Shown piece after piece: positions 50,656 through 60,075 of a stretch of DNA of 64,000 bases. The notes below the pieces were generated by a model that saw nothing but the letters and a program-made list of their open reading frames with translations, did not search any database and had not been told where the DNA came from. This stretch comes from an uncultured Prevotella sp. (GTDB taxonomy: Bacteria > Bacteroidota > Bacteroidia > Bacteroidales > Bacteroidaceae). The first letter of the stretch is position 1, and the number at the start of each line of letters is the position of its first letter. The translations under genes were made by a program, and so were the position numbers. The stretch lies in contig UQZX01000001.1 of assembly GCA_900545525.1 (NCBI GenBank), forward strand, positions 127,583 to 191,582, read 5' to 3'.

Positions 50656-50812
50656 ATGGATTGGAATTACTTTGTTCGTGCGGATTTGTAATCATGAGTG
50701 TTCGGAAGATTTTCAACTGTTAATTTGTAATGTCATAAAGAAAGGTATTGAAGAGACTTAAAAGTTTCTACAATACCCCTTTTTGTACTGTGAAAAATAC
50801 ATGGAGAGTTAA

Positions 50813-51235
50813 TTAACGTCCCAAATATCTTTGTTCCCCTGTTCCATTGCAAGCAGTACAAGTCCTTTTCCCTTTCTTGCAATAACCACATTCGAATTTT
50901 CCTTTTCCATTGCAACTTTCACATTTTTCTTTGCTTCCATCGCGATAGGTAATTGTACCTTCTCCCTGACACATTGAACAAGTTCTCATTCCTTCAGGAT
51001 CGCCATCACACATGTTACAATCATAAGTGCCTTGACCGTTACAATACTTGCATGATTCAGAGTGATTCAGCAGTAAACTATCATTCTCTGTGTCTGCTGA
51101 ATTTGATACTGACGTTGTAGCTAAATAAGCTGCTGAACTACTAACAGTAGCCAAAAGTGCAATGGCTACTGTTAAATTTCTCAATTTTTCTTTTTTTATT
51201 ATTTTTATAAGGTAAAAAACTGTGTAAAGGGTCAA
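50813..51235 (-). CDS. Secreted or membrane-anchored CxxCxGxG zinc-finger protein (DnaJ-like repeats)
   Basis: The frame encodes up to 140 residues. An N-terminal hydrophobic segment (LTVAIALLATVSSSAAYLA) suggests export, followed by CKYCNGQG, CNMCDGDPEG, CSMCQGEG, CESCNGKG, CGYCKKGKR and CTACNGTG, six cysteine pairs of the DnaJ zinc-finger type but with no J domain. The function is unknown; a periplasmic metal-binding or redox-linked role is only a guess. No ATG start exists: the frame opens at a TTG (51235), and a TTG at 51184 gives a better signal peptide start. It lies in an AT-rich accessory stretch. The TAACGTGAGTACGA repeat lies just upstream. Confidence 0.6.
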   Translation of the reverse strand: MTLYTVFYLIKIIKKEKLRNLTVAIALLATVSSSAAYLATTSVSNSADTENDSLLLNHSESCKYCNGQGTYDCNMCDGDPEGMRTCSMCQGEGTITYRDGSKEKCESCNGKGKFECGYCKKGKRTCTACNGTGEQRYLGR

Positions 51236-51249
51236 TAACGTGAGTACGA
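51234..51249 (+). repeat. TTAACGTGAGTTCGA-family repeat copy
   Basis: AATAACGTGAGTACGA matches the dispersed element with one or two differences. No inverted partner is visible within 100 bp. Confidence 0.45.
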
Positions 51250-51458
51250 CGAAACAAAGCTAACTTTATTTTAACATTTCCTTGACGATATTTCTGCACG
51301 GGCTTTAGTTCTTCTTACAAATACGCAAAACTCAGCGAGTGTAATTTTTGTTGGTTTTTATAATTATATCCCGCATGACATGCTTTGTTGCAATGTGTTG
51401 TCTTCCAATATGTTATGTTCTTACTGACGCTTAAAAACGTATAAATTTTCTGTTATTT

Positions 51459-51634
51459 AAGTATTAATTACTCAACATTTAATGCTTCCTTACTTCGCAA
51501 CTGAGTATTAATTACACCGCAATTAATACTGTTTTACCGTGCAATTAATATCAAATTACGATACAATTAATAATCCGTTGTGAAGTAAGGAATATTTAAA
51601 TGTGAAGTAAAACAGTATTAAATGTTGTGGAAAC
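51459..51634. repeat. 22-bp periodic degenerate array 5 (eight AT-rich units)
   Basis: Eight units of exactly 22 bp start at 51459, 51481, 51503, 51525, 51547, 51569, 51591 and 51613. Shared elements are AGTATTAATTAC, CAATTAATA and GTGAAGTAA. The same period as in arrays 1-4 but with an AT-rich consensus. Fainter copies may continue on either side (51415-51458 and 51635-51678). Confidence 0.75.
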
Positions 51635-51971
51635 CATGCTGAAACATGTTTTCGGAGGTTGTAAAAACGAGCAGAAAAGCACGAAGGAGATGTTAAAAAA
51701 AATATATAGTCCCCGTTTTGTTGCACAACGATTATTGATTTGTGCATAAACGGCATTGAAATCGTCAGTGTTTTTCTGAAACAAGATGCACATTTCATCA
51801 TTTTTGTGCAGAAGTTTTTCTGTTTTGCAATTTTTTATGGACAAAAATTACGGATGTATTTAACAAATGAAAGGTACTTTAACACAAATGACAGGAAGTC
51901 ATCTGGGGTATTTTTTGTACCTTTATAGGTGGTTTACAGTTACTTATAAAGTTAAACAAAAGAACAAGCCC

Positions 51972-52200
51972 ATGATTACCAATGACAAAATTGCAGAATT
52001 TTTCTGTGCTACAGATTAATTTAGCAAGAAATTTGATGATGAGATTAAAAACAGTCCTCTTCTGAGTTCAAATGGCATAGCCCGCCGTAAACGTGCAGCC
52101 AGCATGTCTGACAGTGAGATTATGACGATTCTGATTATGTTTCCCTTTGGCACTTTTGACAATTTCAAGCACTACTAGGACTATAAACAACTATCATTGT
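51972..52200 (+). pseudogene. IS982-family transposase remnant
   Basis: The frame from ATG 51972 reads ITNDKIAEFFCATD, stop (TAA 52017), then FSKKFDDEIKNSPLLSS, RRKRAASMSDSEIMTI and FGTFDNFKHYY, stop (TAG 52176). This matches the N-terminal region of IS982 transposases (MITxDKVxEIF..., ...MSxAEIMxIxIxFH). Only about 70 codons survive and no catalytic residues remain. Inverted repeats of the element are not visible. It is an old, inactive remnant. Confidence 0.7.
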
Positions 52201-52234
52201 TCTAATCGTATACCGAACTGGCGTATATATATAT

Positions 52235-52275
52235 AAAGCGGCGAATGATGTATTTTTCATTTGCCGCTTTATTCT
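52235..52275. terminator. Hairpin terminator before the DUF4143 ATPase gene's 3' end
   Basis: AAAGCGGCGAATGA (52235-52248) pairs with TCATTTGCCGCTTT (52257-52270). A T-rich tail lies on the plus strand, with a shorter one for the minus-strand gene. Confidence 0.65.
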
Positions 52276-52304
52276 TTATAATTTATTTTTTCTTTAAAGT
52301 GAAA

Positions 52305-53480
52305 TTACAATTTTGTATACTCGCCGTAAAGATTACGGAAGTTTACCAACCTGATATCCCCATGCGGATCTTCTAAATCCCCTGCATACACGATGGTCTT
52401 TTTCGTGATATCTGCCTTTACCCAGTCGTTGACTTTTAGTAGTGCTTTTGCGAAAGCCTTACTGTAGGTCATCGAGCTTTTTATTTCTATTGCCTCCATG
52501 GCGTTGATGTTGCCTTTCAGTACGTCAATCTCGTTCTGGTTGGAGTCGCGATAGAAGTATAAGTCGCTCTCTTTGCCTTCATTAAGCCGGTGTTTCAGTA
52601 ACTCCATCACGATGAGGTTCTCAAACAAGTGTCCACGCATTTTGTTGAAGGTAAGTTGTTCGGCACTTTCAATTCCAAGCAGGCAACAAGCCAATCCTGT
52701 GTCGCAGAAATACAGTTTGGGGGCTTTTGTCAGTCGCTTGCGGCTGTTCTCAAAGTATGGTGGCATCAAGTATATGATATATGATGCCTGCAGTATAGAC
52801 ATCCACGATTGTATTGTGACAGACGACACGCCTACTTCGCCTGCTATCTCAGAGGCATTGAACACCGAACCTATTCTTCCGGCGCATAATCTCAGGAAGA
52901 TATTGAACTGTGTCATGTTCTTTACAGTAAGCAAATCCCTGACATCTTTGTCAAGATAAGTCTTGATGTATGCAGGATAGAGGAATTTAGGAATGTTCTT
53001 GCCACTACAAATAGCAGGATATAGTCCGTTAAACAACAACTCGTCCACATTATTTATATACTCCACATCACCAACTTCTTTATATGAGAAAGGCAACAGT
53101 TCGAATACTCCAGTTCTTCCAGCCAGTGACTGTGATACCTTTTTCAGCAGTGCGAAATTGGAACTGCCGGAAAGGATGAATCTCTTTCCCGGATTTTCAT
53201 CTACTATGCCTTGTATATAGGATAACAGTTGTGGGACATTGTGCACCTCATCAAGTATCATCCCTTCTTCATGTAAATGAAGGAAGCGTACAGGGTCTTC
53301 TTCAGCCAGACTTCTCGTATCAAGGTCTTCAAGAGAATAATACTTCAGATTGTTGAAAAGATGCTTTATCATTGTAGTCTTGCCCGATTGTCTCGGACCT
53401 GTCACCGTGATAACAGTGAAGTATTTTGCCGCTTCTGTTATTACACTTTCTATGTTCCGGTGTATGTACTTGCCATCCAT
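52305..53480 (-). CDS. AAA_14/DUF4143 ATPase
   Basis: The 391-residue protein has a P-loop ITVTGPRQSGKTTMIKHLF (residue about 25), Walker B-like GMILDEVHNVPQLLSYIQ, RFILSGSSNFALLKKVSQSLAGR and FELLPFSYKEV (sensor region), followed by the DUF4143 domain (SDLYFYRDSNQNEIDVL, with a DUF4143 nuclease-like IDVL motif). These ATPases are numerous in Bacteroidota accessory regions and often lie in toxin-antitoxin-like or mobile contexts; the function is unknown. It lies next to an IS remnant and is AT-richer than its neighbours, so horizontal origin is likely. Confidence 0.9.
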   Translation of the reverse strand: MDGKYIHRNIESVITEAAKYFTVITVTGPRQSGKTTMIKHLFNNLKYYSLEDLDTRSLAEEDPVRFLHLHEEGMILDEVHNVPQLLSYIQGIVDENPGKRFILSGSSNFALLKKVSQSLAGRTGVFELLPFSYKEVGDVEYINNVDELLFNGLYPAICSGKNIPKFLYPAYIKTYLDKDVRDLLTVKNMTQFNIFLRLCAGRIGSVFNASEIAGEVGVSSVTIQSWMSILQASYIIYLMPPYFENSRKRLTKAPKLYFCDTGLACCLLGIESAEQLTFNKMRGHLFENLIVMELLKHRLNEGKESDLYFYRDSNQNEIDVLKGNINAMEAIEIKSSMTYSKAFAKALLKVNDWVKADITKKTIVYAGDLEDPHGDIRLVNFRNLYGEYTKL

Positions 53481-53679
53481 GTTCTATGCAAATTTAAAAT
53501 ACAACTTCAAAATTACATAAAATATTATTATAAAACAAGTATTTGCTTGAAATATTGAGGCTTGTATTGCAGCATCTTTGATGCAGTGAAGTCATTCGGT
53601 TGAGGCTAAGTAAAAAAAGAAAGCAGCCGGGAATGTTCCCGACTGCTTATGTTGTAGATGCAAAAGGTATCAGCCGCCT

Positions 53680-55458
53680 TTATTTGCGTATTACCTTATC
53701 CGTGGCAGATGTACCGTTGGTATAAGTAATCTTACGTATGCTTATGCCCTGTGCCGGCTGTTCAATTTTGCGACCGTCAAGAGAGAAGTATTCTATCTTT
53801 GATACCTCGGATGTCATGGTGCTGTTGCTTATGCCTGTTGTCTTTAATGCAGGATAGTACTCGTCAACGGCAGACTCGGCATCGGCGTTCCCGCCTTTCA
53901 TTATATGCTCAACCAGCGAGTTGGCATAGACTTCAATGTTCGTATACCATCCTTTAGTGTCTATAGTGGTCTTCGTTGCATCGCTTGCATCATTGGGATT
54001 AAGTCCGTTGGCAATCTCCCATTCATCAGGAATACCGTCATTATCGGTGTCAAAGTTCTCAGGATGTTTGCCCGTACCAAAGTTTTCCTCTGTATAACCG
54101 TTGACATCAGATACGAGGTCTATCAATCCCCACTTTTTTGTAACGGAGCCTTTGTATGTAGCCGTACCAGTCTTAACTTCTTCAACGTAGCGTGCGTCAA
54201 CGTTGTCGCGGTAAAGTGATGCTCCGCAATATTCAAGAACTTTATTATATGTGTTGTCTGCTGCATGTGTGGTTATATCTCCTGTTGGTGCAGGCTCGTC
54301 CATTTTAATTCTTACGCACATGTCGCCATTGGAGTTAGCCACATGCTTAACGGCATCTCCGTACATATTTTTCACGTCTTTTGAATATTTTTCACCGTTT
54401 ATGGTAAATACGCCACTGTCATAGCCTACTCCGTTCCAATCTTTGTTTGATGTTTTCTTTCCGGCTGTAGTCTCTGTTGTGTTCCCGGATATATAGTATC
54501 GGCTTGTCATTCCATAATATTCAGGGTGATTTTTGTCTGAGTTATTGCTGGTGGAAACCGTTACCAGTGTCACGCGTTCTTGGTTCCCGTTACCGCTCGG
54601 ACCTGCTTTATAGTAGTTGTTTACTATATTTATCTGTCCTCCACCTGGACCGCCATAGCATGTACCTTGTGCATTGTACATTATACAGTTACGGAAGTCC
54701 ACGTTTTCTGCCTGTGCAGGATTTGCCCATTTATATGTATTGTATAATTTATTGTTTGTATATCCGGTCCACCCGTATCGTGCACCATTGAAACGCGGAC
54801 CACGGTTTGTAACGTGTGCAATCAGGTTATGATGAAAACTTGCAAGCTTTCCTCCCCAAATTCCTCCATATCCGTGCGCTCCTTTTGAGTGTCCGGCATT
54901 TGTCAGGCTTTCTGCTATTGTACACCATTGCATTGTGAAGTTGTTGTTGTCGTAGAAGGATGCAACTTCGTCTGTACTCCAGCTTAATGAGCAGTGGTCG
55001 AAAATCATTCCTGTTTTCTGCCTGTCCCATATAGCATCGCCGCCGTCAAACTCACTGTCTGTCGTGGTATGCTCCTGTCCGCGGCGTATGCGGATGTAGC
55101 GTACTATTATGTTATTGGCACAGCGAAGTGTCTTGTAGCGGAGCGTGATTCCCGGGTATGGTGCGGTTTGTCCCATGATTGTGGTGTTTGCACCGATTGT
55201 GAGGTCTGATGACAGTGGGATAACTCCAGCCACGTCGAATACTACAATTTTTTTTGAAGAGCCTGATACGGCATCCCTGAATGAACCTGTACCTTTGTCA
55301 TTTAGATTTGTGACATGTTTTACTACGCCACCGCGTCCTCCCGTCACGTACCGTCCGTGCCCTTCCGCTCCCGGAAATGCCGGAGCCTGCGCAGTCTGCG
55401 CAACAGCCGTCGTACTGAGTACGGCGGCTGTAATAAATCCTGATATAATTCTTTTCAT
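53680..55458 (-). CDS. Pectate lyase, PL1-like, secreted
   Basis: The 592-residue protein has a signal peptide ending near TAVAQTAQA, then the pectate-lyase parallel beta-helix: FPGAEGHGRYVTGGRGG, ADG-like TIMGQTAPYPG, MIFDHCSLSWSTDE and VTNRGPRFNG. It cleaves polygalacturonan by beta-elimination. Near the C-terminus, DTDNDGIPDEWEIANGLNPN is a dockerin-like calcium-binding EF-type motif. The last 50 residues (IEYFSLDGRKIEQPAQG) resemble a type IX secretion sorting tail, although shorter than usual. It is the last gene of the pectin operon, 73 bp after the GH28-GH105 gene. Confidence 0.9.
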   Translation of the reverse strand: MKRIISGFITAAVLSTTAVAQTAQAPAFPGAEGHGRYVTGGRGGVVKHVTNLNDKGTGSFRDAVSGSSKKIVVFDVAGVIPLSSDLTIGANTTIMGQTAPYPGITLRYKTLRCANNIIVRYIRIRRGQEHTTTDSEFDGGDAIWDRQKTGMIFDHCSLSWSTDEVASFYDNNNFTMQWCTIAESLTNAGHSKGAHGYGGIWGGKLASFHHNLIAHVTNRGPRFNGARYGWTGYTNNKLYNTYKWANPAQAENVDFRNCIMYNAQGTCYGGPGGGQINIVNNYYKAGPSGNGNQERVTLVTVSTSNNSDKNHPEYYGMTSRYYISGNTTETTAGKKTSNKDWNGVGYDSGVFTINGEKYSKDVKNMYGDAVKHVANSNGDMCVRIKMDEPAPTGDITTHAADNTYNKVLEYCGASLYRDNVDARYVEEVKTGTATYKGSVTKKWGLIDLVSDVNGYTEENFGTGKHPENFDTDNDGIPDEWEIANGLNPNDASDATKTTIDTKGWYTNIEVYANSLVEHIMKGGNADAESAVDEYYPALKTTGISNSTMTSEVSKIEYFSLDGRKIEQPAQGISIRKITYTNGTSATDKVIRK

Positions 55459-55530
55459 TGTTTATTAGTTTGTTTGCCAAGTTCCTATATATAATAAGGT
55501 GTAATGGCTGCGTTCATTATGTCTTGCGTC

Positions 55531-58140
55531 TTAAAGACTCCCCACATTATATCCCATGCGTTCCATCTCAAGCGATGCCCAGATGAACGGACCTACACCC
55601 TTACCGTCGTTGTCGCGTATGGGTTCGCTTATGTAATATTCAAACGAACCGTCGCGGCGTCTGTTCTCTTTTACCTTTGGGGCAGCCTTCAGAACGTATT
55701 TGTTTATGCCCGGACCGAGTCCCGACACCTCGCAGCAGCGTGTAAGCGATATTGTCTTGTCGGCATTTACACGTACAAACTGCTTCAGTATTCCCTTGTA
55801 TGCCTTTATGCCTGCCTCTTTAAGGCTGTTGTCAAAATATCCGAGACGTGAGCCTTTCAGCAGTACGTATGCAAACATAGAAGATGCCGTTGCCTCAAGA
55901 TAGTTGCGCGGATCCTTTACATCCATCACGTCATACCACACTCCGGTCTTCTCGTCCTGATACTTCACGGTGTTTTTCATCACCTTGTTGAGCATCTTGA
56001 TGAAGTCGTCGCGGTGTTTGTTGTCTTTGGGCAGGGCATCAAGGACCTCAAGTATTGCCATGGCATACCAGCCCTGGGCGCGTGCCCATGTGTGCTTTGA
56101 CAGTCCTGTCTCCTTGTCTGCCCAGAACATTGTGCGCGTTTCGTCCCACGCATGCTTCCACAGTCCGGTCTTCTCGTCGAATGTGCGGTTGAAAGTCTTC
56201 GCTATCTGCTCGTGTGCGTCGTTGTAGTACTTCTCTGCCTTCTTCTCTCCTTTCAGTATCGGGGCTGCCATTGTGTAGAACGGATGTCCCATGTACACGC
56301 CGTCGAGCCACACCTGATTGGCATATATCGCCTTGTGCCACCACACCTTGTCTGTGGTGCGCGGCTGTTTCTCCAGCTGTTTGAAGACGGTGCGCAGCGC
56401 GATTTCGTTCTTTGCTTCGGGGAAAAGGTTGTTCATGCGCAGTATGAAGCGTGCCGGACGCGTGTTGTCAAGATTAAAGTCTTCGTATTTATATCCGGTG
56501 ATGTTGCCCTTTGCGTCGATCATCTTTGCAGGATATTCCTTGAGATAGCTTATTATCTTTTCGTTCTTGTGTGCCTGCCATGCGTCAAGAAGAGCTTCCA
56601 GCTCTATCCCGACCACATATCCCCACTTGGGCTTTGTCGCGAAATCAATCATTGTGGGGTCTGGGTTGCGCTGTATTTCCGACATTGCCATCCACTCGCT
56701 GTATGTGGAGTAGGGCGCCTCGGCAAGTATTATGTTGCCGTTTATCTTGAGGTTCTCGAAGTTTATGTCGTGGCTCTTGCCTGTGCGGCGCACCGGTTCT
56801 TCAGTAACACCGTTGAACGTACAGTTCTTTACATTTATATTATATATGTTGCTTTCGTCTTCCAGACCGTTGAGGAGTATACCGTATTTCGACTTTTTGC
56901 ATGTAACGTTCTCCATCCATACGTTGCGTACAGTCGGGTTATGTCCGCGCTCTGCGGCTTCTTTCGGCTGGTAATGCAGGTTGATGCGCATAACTGCCTC
57001 CTTGCATACGCCCACCGTTACGTTTCTCATATATACATTTTCGGTCACTCCGCCTCGGCACGAGTTTGTCTTTATGCGCAGTATGCGGTCGAGGTTTGGC
57101 GAGTCCATGCGGCAGTTCTCTACAAACACGTTGTTGCATCCGCCTGATATCTCAGAACCGATGACCACGCCTCCGTGTCCGTCTTTCATCGTACATCCTC
57201 TCACGATGATGTTCTTCGACGGGCGTCCGTCGCGCCGTCCGTCACCGTTTCGTCCGCTCTTAATGGCGATACAGTCGTCACCCGTGTCGAACACGCAGTT
57301 TTCTATCAGCACGTCCTCGCACGACTCAGGGTCGCAGCCGTCGCCGTTAGGCCCTTCGTTCTCCACCTTCACGCCACGCACGGTGATGTTCTTTGAGAAC
57401 AGCGGGTGCATTACCCAGAACGGAGAGTTGAGCATTGTGACGTTTTCTATAAGGATGTTCTCCGAGTTCACGAGGTTCACGAGCTGCATGCGCAGTCCCT
57501 TGCCCATTCCGAACACGCGCTTTTCCAGCGGAGTGTTGTCCTCGCACATCTGCTGCAGCTGGTCGCGGTAGCCCATTGTCTGTCCTGGGGCGGGGAAACG
57601 GCAGTTTTCCGTTGTCTTCTTCTCGTCATATCCGAAGTAGGGCACGCCTGTCCACTGCCAGAAGGTGTCGTTGTTTCCGTTGCCGTCGATAGTTCCCTCA
57701 CCTGTTATAGCAATGTTCTTTGCACCGTTCGAGTATATGCACGGTGAGTAGTTGTACAGGTCAAGACCCTCGTATCTTGTATAGACAAGCGGATAAAGCT
57801 CGGGCTGGAATGCGAATTTCAGCACCGCACCTTTTTCAAGTACCAAGTTTACATTGCTCTTCAGCGTTATTGCGCCGGTCATGAACGTGCCTGCAGGCAC
57901 AACAACCTTGCCGCCGCCTTTTTTCGAACACAGGTCTATTGCCTTAAGTATTGCCTTTTGGTTCTTTGCCGCCGTGGCTTTTGTCGATGCGCCATACTTT
58001 GTAATGTTGTATGTGGCGTCTGCAAATGTCGGGGCAACGATGCGTGCCTCGATTTTTCTGTACATTCCTTCGTCCCAACCGTCGGCAAGCATTGTCAGCG
58101 GGAGGAGCAGAAGAAAAAGAAGGATGTTTGTCTTTTTCAT
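55531..58140 (-). CDS. Two-domain pectin enzyme: GH28 polygalacturonase fused to GH105 unsaturated rhamnogalacturonyl hydrolase
   Basis: The 869-residue protein has a signal peptide. The N-terminal half is a GH28 right-handed beta-helix (NITKYGASTKATAAKNQKAI, PNGDGCDPESCEDVLIENC and FDTGDDCIAIKSGRNGDG with the catalytic aspartates, GHGGVVIGSEISGG). From about residue 490 a GH105 (alpha/alpha)6 barrel follows: PKWGYVVGIELEALLDAW, WWHKAIYANQVWLDGVYMGHPF, HAWDETRTMFWADKE and HTWARAQGWYAMAILEVLDALP. The first half cuts polygalacturonan, and the second removes the unsaturated uronic acid left by lyases, so one polypeptide handles both ends of a pectin fragment. It follows the other GH28 gene by 79 bp. 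Confidence 0.92.
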   Translation of the reverse strand: MKKTNILLFLLLLPLTMLADGWDEGMYRKIEARIVAPTFADATYNITKYGASTKATAAKNQKAILKAIDLCSKKGGGKVVVPAGTFMTGAITLKSNVNLVLEKGAVLKFAFQPELYPLVYTRYEGLDLYNYSPCIYSNGAKNIAITGEGTIDGNGNNDTFWQWTGVPYFGYDEKKTTENCRFPAPGQTMGYRDQLQQMCEDNTPLEKRVFGMGKGLRMQLVNLVNSENILIENVTMLNSPFWVMHPLFSKNITVRGVKVENEGPNGDGCDPESCEDVLIENCVFDTGDDCIAIKSGRNGDGRRDGRPSKNIIVRGCTMKDGHGGVVIGSEISGGCNNVFVENCRMDSPNLDRILRIKTNSCRGGVTENVYMRNVTVGVCKEAVMRINLHYQPKEAAERGHNPTVRNVWMENVTCKKSKYGILLNGLEDESNIYNINVKNCTFNGVTEEPVRRTGKSHDINFENLKINGNIILAEAPYSTYSEWMAMSEIQRNPDPTMIDFATKPKWGYVVGIELEALLDAWQAHKNEKIISYLKEYPAKMIDAKGNITGYKYEDFNLDNTRPARFILRMNNLFPEAKNEIALRTVFKQLEKQPRTTDKVWWHKAIYANQVWLDGVYMGHPFYTMAAPILKGEKKAEKYYNDAHEQIAKTFNRTFDEKTGLWKHAWDETRTMFWADKETGLSKHTWARAQGWYAMAILEVLDALPKDNKHRDDFIKMLNKVMKNTVKYQDEKTGVWYDVMDVKDPRNYLEATASSMFAYVLLKGSRLGYFDNSLKEAGIKAYKGILKQFVRVNADKTISLTRCCEVSGLGPGINKYVLKAAPKVKENRRRDGSFEYYISEPIRDNDGKGVGPFIWASLEMERMGYNVGSL

Positions 58141-58219
58141 GTTTGTTGTTTGAAGTTTTTAGGAAGTTTAAGAGGACTCGGGCAGCCCGGAGCTCTTCGG
58201 GTCCTCTTAAATCTCTTTA

Positions 58220-59611
58220 TTATTTCCAGTTTGTTGTAATGTTTTCAAAATAAATGTCGTGGCTCTTGCCCGTTGCCTTTATCGGGTCTGCTGCAAGTCC
58301 GTTGAACGTACAGTTCTTTACATGCACGTTGTATACGCGGTCCTCATCATCCAGGCCGTTTATCAGCACGCCGTGCTTCGACTTCTGGCATGTAACGTTT
58401 TCCATGAATATGTTGCGTACTGTCGGTATATGCCCGCGCTCCGCAATCTCGTTGGGCTCGTAGACAAGGTTGATGCGCATAACGGCCTCGGCGCACTGTC
58501 CCACTTCTATGTTGCGCATGTATACGTTTTGTATTATGCCGCCGCGGCATGTGTTCGTCTTTATGCGCAGTACGCGGTCAAGGTTTGGCGAGTCCATCTT
58601 GCAGTCCTCTGCAAAGATGTTGTCGCATCCGCCCGATATCTCTGAGCCAATCACCACGCCTCCGTGTCCGTCAGCCATCGTGCACTTGCGTATTATCACG
58701 TTCTTGCACGGTATGTTTGCGTTAAGACCGTCGGCGTTGCGTCCGCTCTTCAGGGCAATGCAGTCATCGCCCGTATGGAAGGTGCATCCCTCTATGAGCA
58801 CGTTCTCGCACGACTCGGGGTCGCAGCCGTCACCGTTCGGACCTTCGTTGAACACCTTCACGTTCCTTACAGTGAGGTTCTTGCAGAATAGCGGGTGCAT
58901 AACCCAGAACGGAGAGTTAAGCAGTTCGACACCCTCTATGATTACATTGTTGCAGCGCACGAAGTTCACAAGCTGCGGGCGCAGACCCTTTCCCTTGCCG
59001 AATACGCGTTCTGCCACCGGCACACGGTTGTCGCTCATCTTCAGCAGTTCGGCACGCGTGCCCACCTTTGCCGTTCCCTGCCATTCGTCAACTCCCTCCT
59101 TATAACCGTGGTGTTTGTTTCCTTTCATGTACCACCAGCGCTCGTTGCTTCCGTTGCCGTTTACAATTCCCTCGCCTGTCAGTCCGATGTTCTCACAGTC
59201 TATGGCATATATGCACGGCTGATAGTTCATTATGTCCAGCCCTTCCCAGCGGGTGTATACCAGGGGATACAGGTCGCGGTCGAAGGCGAAGATAACCTCT
59301 GCACCTTTGCTTACAACAAGATTTACATTGCTTTTCAGTGTTATTGCTCCGGTGTTCCATTTTCCTGCCGGTATTACCACGCGTCCGCCGCCAGCCTTGT
59401 TGCATGCGATGATAGCTTTGTTTATCGCCTTTTGGTTCTTTGCCGCAGTCGCCTTTACGGAAGCTCCGTATTTTGTGATGTTGAAAATGCGGTCGGCAAA
59501 TACCGGAGCCTTGATGTTTTTCTCAATCTGTTTGTACTCCGTGTCCCATACGGATGCCGTCATTGCCATAGGGAACAGGAGGCATAACAATAATGTTTTT
59601 AGATGTCTCAT
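58220..59611 (-). CDS. GH28 polygalacturonase, secreted
   Basis: The 463-residue protein has a signal peptide (LKTLLLCLLFPMAMTA) and the GH28 beta-helix with NITKYGASVKATAAKNQKAI, PNGDGCDPESCENVLIEGC, FHTGDDCIALKSGRNADG and GHGGVVIGSEISGG, all with catalytic aspartates intact. It hydrolyses polygalacturonan or related uronides outside the cell or in the periplasm. The sequence is clearly related to the GH28 half of the next gene, so a duplication is likely. I chose ATG 59611 because the longer frame from 59719 reads through the promoter repeat and lacks a signal peptide at its start. Confidence 0.92.
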   Translation of the reverse strand: MRHLKTLLLCLLFPMAMTASVWDTEYKQIEKNIKAPVFADRIFNITKYGASVKATAAKNQKAINKAIIACNKAGGGRVVIPAGKWNTGAITLKSNVNLVVSKGAEVIFAFDRDLYPLVYTRWEGLDIMNYQPCIYAIDCENIGLTGEGIVNGNGSNERWWYMKGNKHHGYKEGVDEWQGTAKVGTRAELLKMSDNRVPVAERVFGKGKGLRPQLVNFVRCNNVIIEGVELLNSPFWVMHPLFCKNLTVRNVKVFNEGPNGDGCDPESCENVLIEGCTFHTGDDCIALKSGRNADGLNANIPCKNVIIRKCTMADGHGGVVIGSEISGGCDNIFAEDCKMDSPNLDRVLRIKTNTCRGGIIQNVYMRNIEVGQCAEAVMRINLVYEPNEIAERGHIPTVRNIFMENVTCQKSKHGVLINGLDDEDRVYNVHVKNCTFNGLAADPIKATGKSHDIYFENITTNWK

Positions 59612-59727
59612 AAAATTAAAATTATAATGTATTCGGTTTAAGTTTGACTCTTTTACATTTGTAGTTGTCCGGAGCACCCGCTCCGATATGTAGTTTGATT
59701 TTCGTTCAGATGTTTTCACAAACTATG

Positions 59728-59867
59728 CAAAGATAATGCAAGCCGAATGCAATCAAGCCCGCTTGAAATTGCTGAGGCGCAGCTTATCTTATGCAAAGAT
59801 AATGCAAGCCGAACGCAATCAAGCTCGCTTGTAATTGCTGAGGCGCAGCTTATCTTATGCAAAGATA
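59728..59867 (-). repeat. 66-bp promoter-bearing repeat, copy D (two full units in tandem)
   Basis: On the minus strand TATCTTTG boxes lie at 59860-59867, 59794-59801 and 59728-59735, exactly 66 bp apart, with two full repeat units between. A TTG lies 18 bp before each of the two lower boxes. All point into the pectin operon; the nearest predicted start leaves a leader of about 110 nt. Confidence 0.85.
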
Positions 59868-60037
59868 CACATTATATTATAATTAATTATCATCCGCATT
59901 CCGTTTTTTAGAATAATTGGGATTTCATGCCAATATTCAATCTCCTTGTCTGTCAAGGCAATTCGTGCACAATGAAAGGGCTATGTGCCGTATATGCAAG
60001 ACTAAATGTTAAATATATTGATTTTTAATATAAAAAG

Positions 60038-60069
60038 TTTGTTGTTGTCATTATAAAACTTTATATTTG
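60038..60069 (+). promoter_or_regulatory. Promoter of a two-hairpin small RNA candidate
   Basis: TTTG (60038-60041), 20 bp, then TATATTTG (60062-60069), an ideal Bacteroidota promoter. Confidence 0.75.
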
Positions 60070-60075
60070 CGATAT

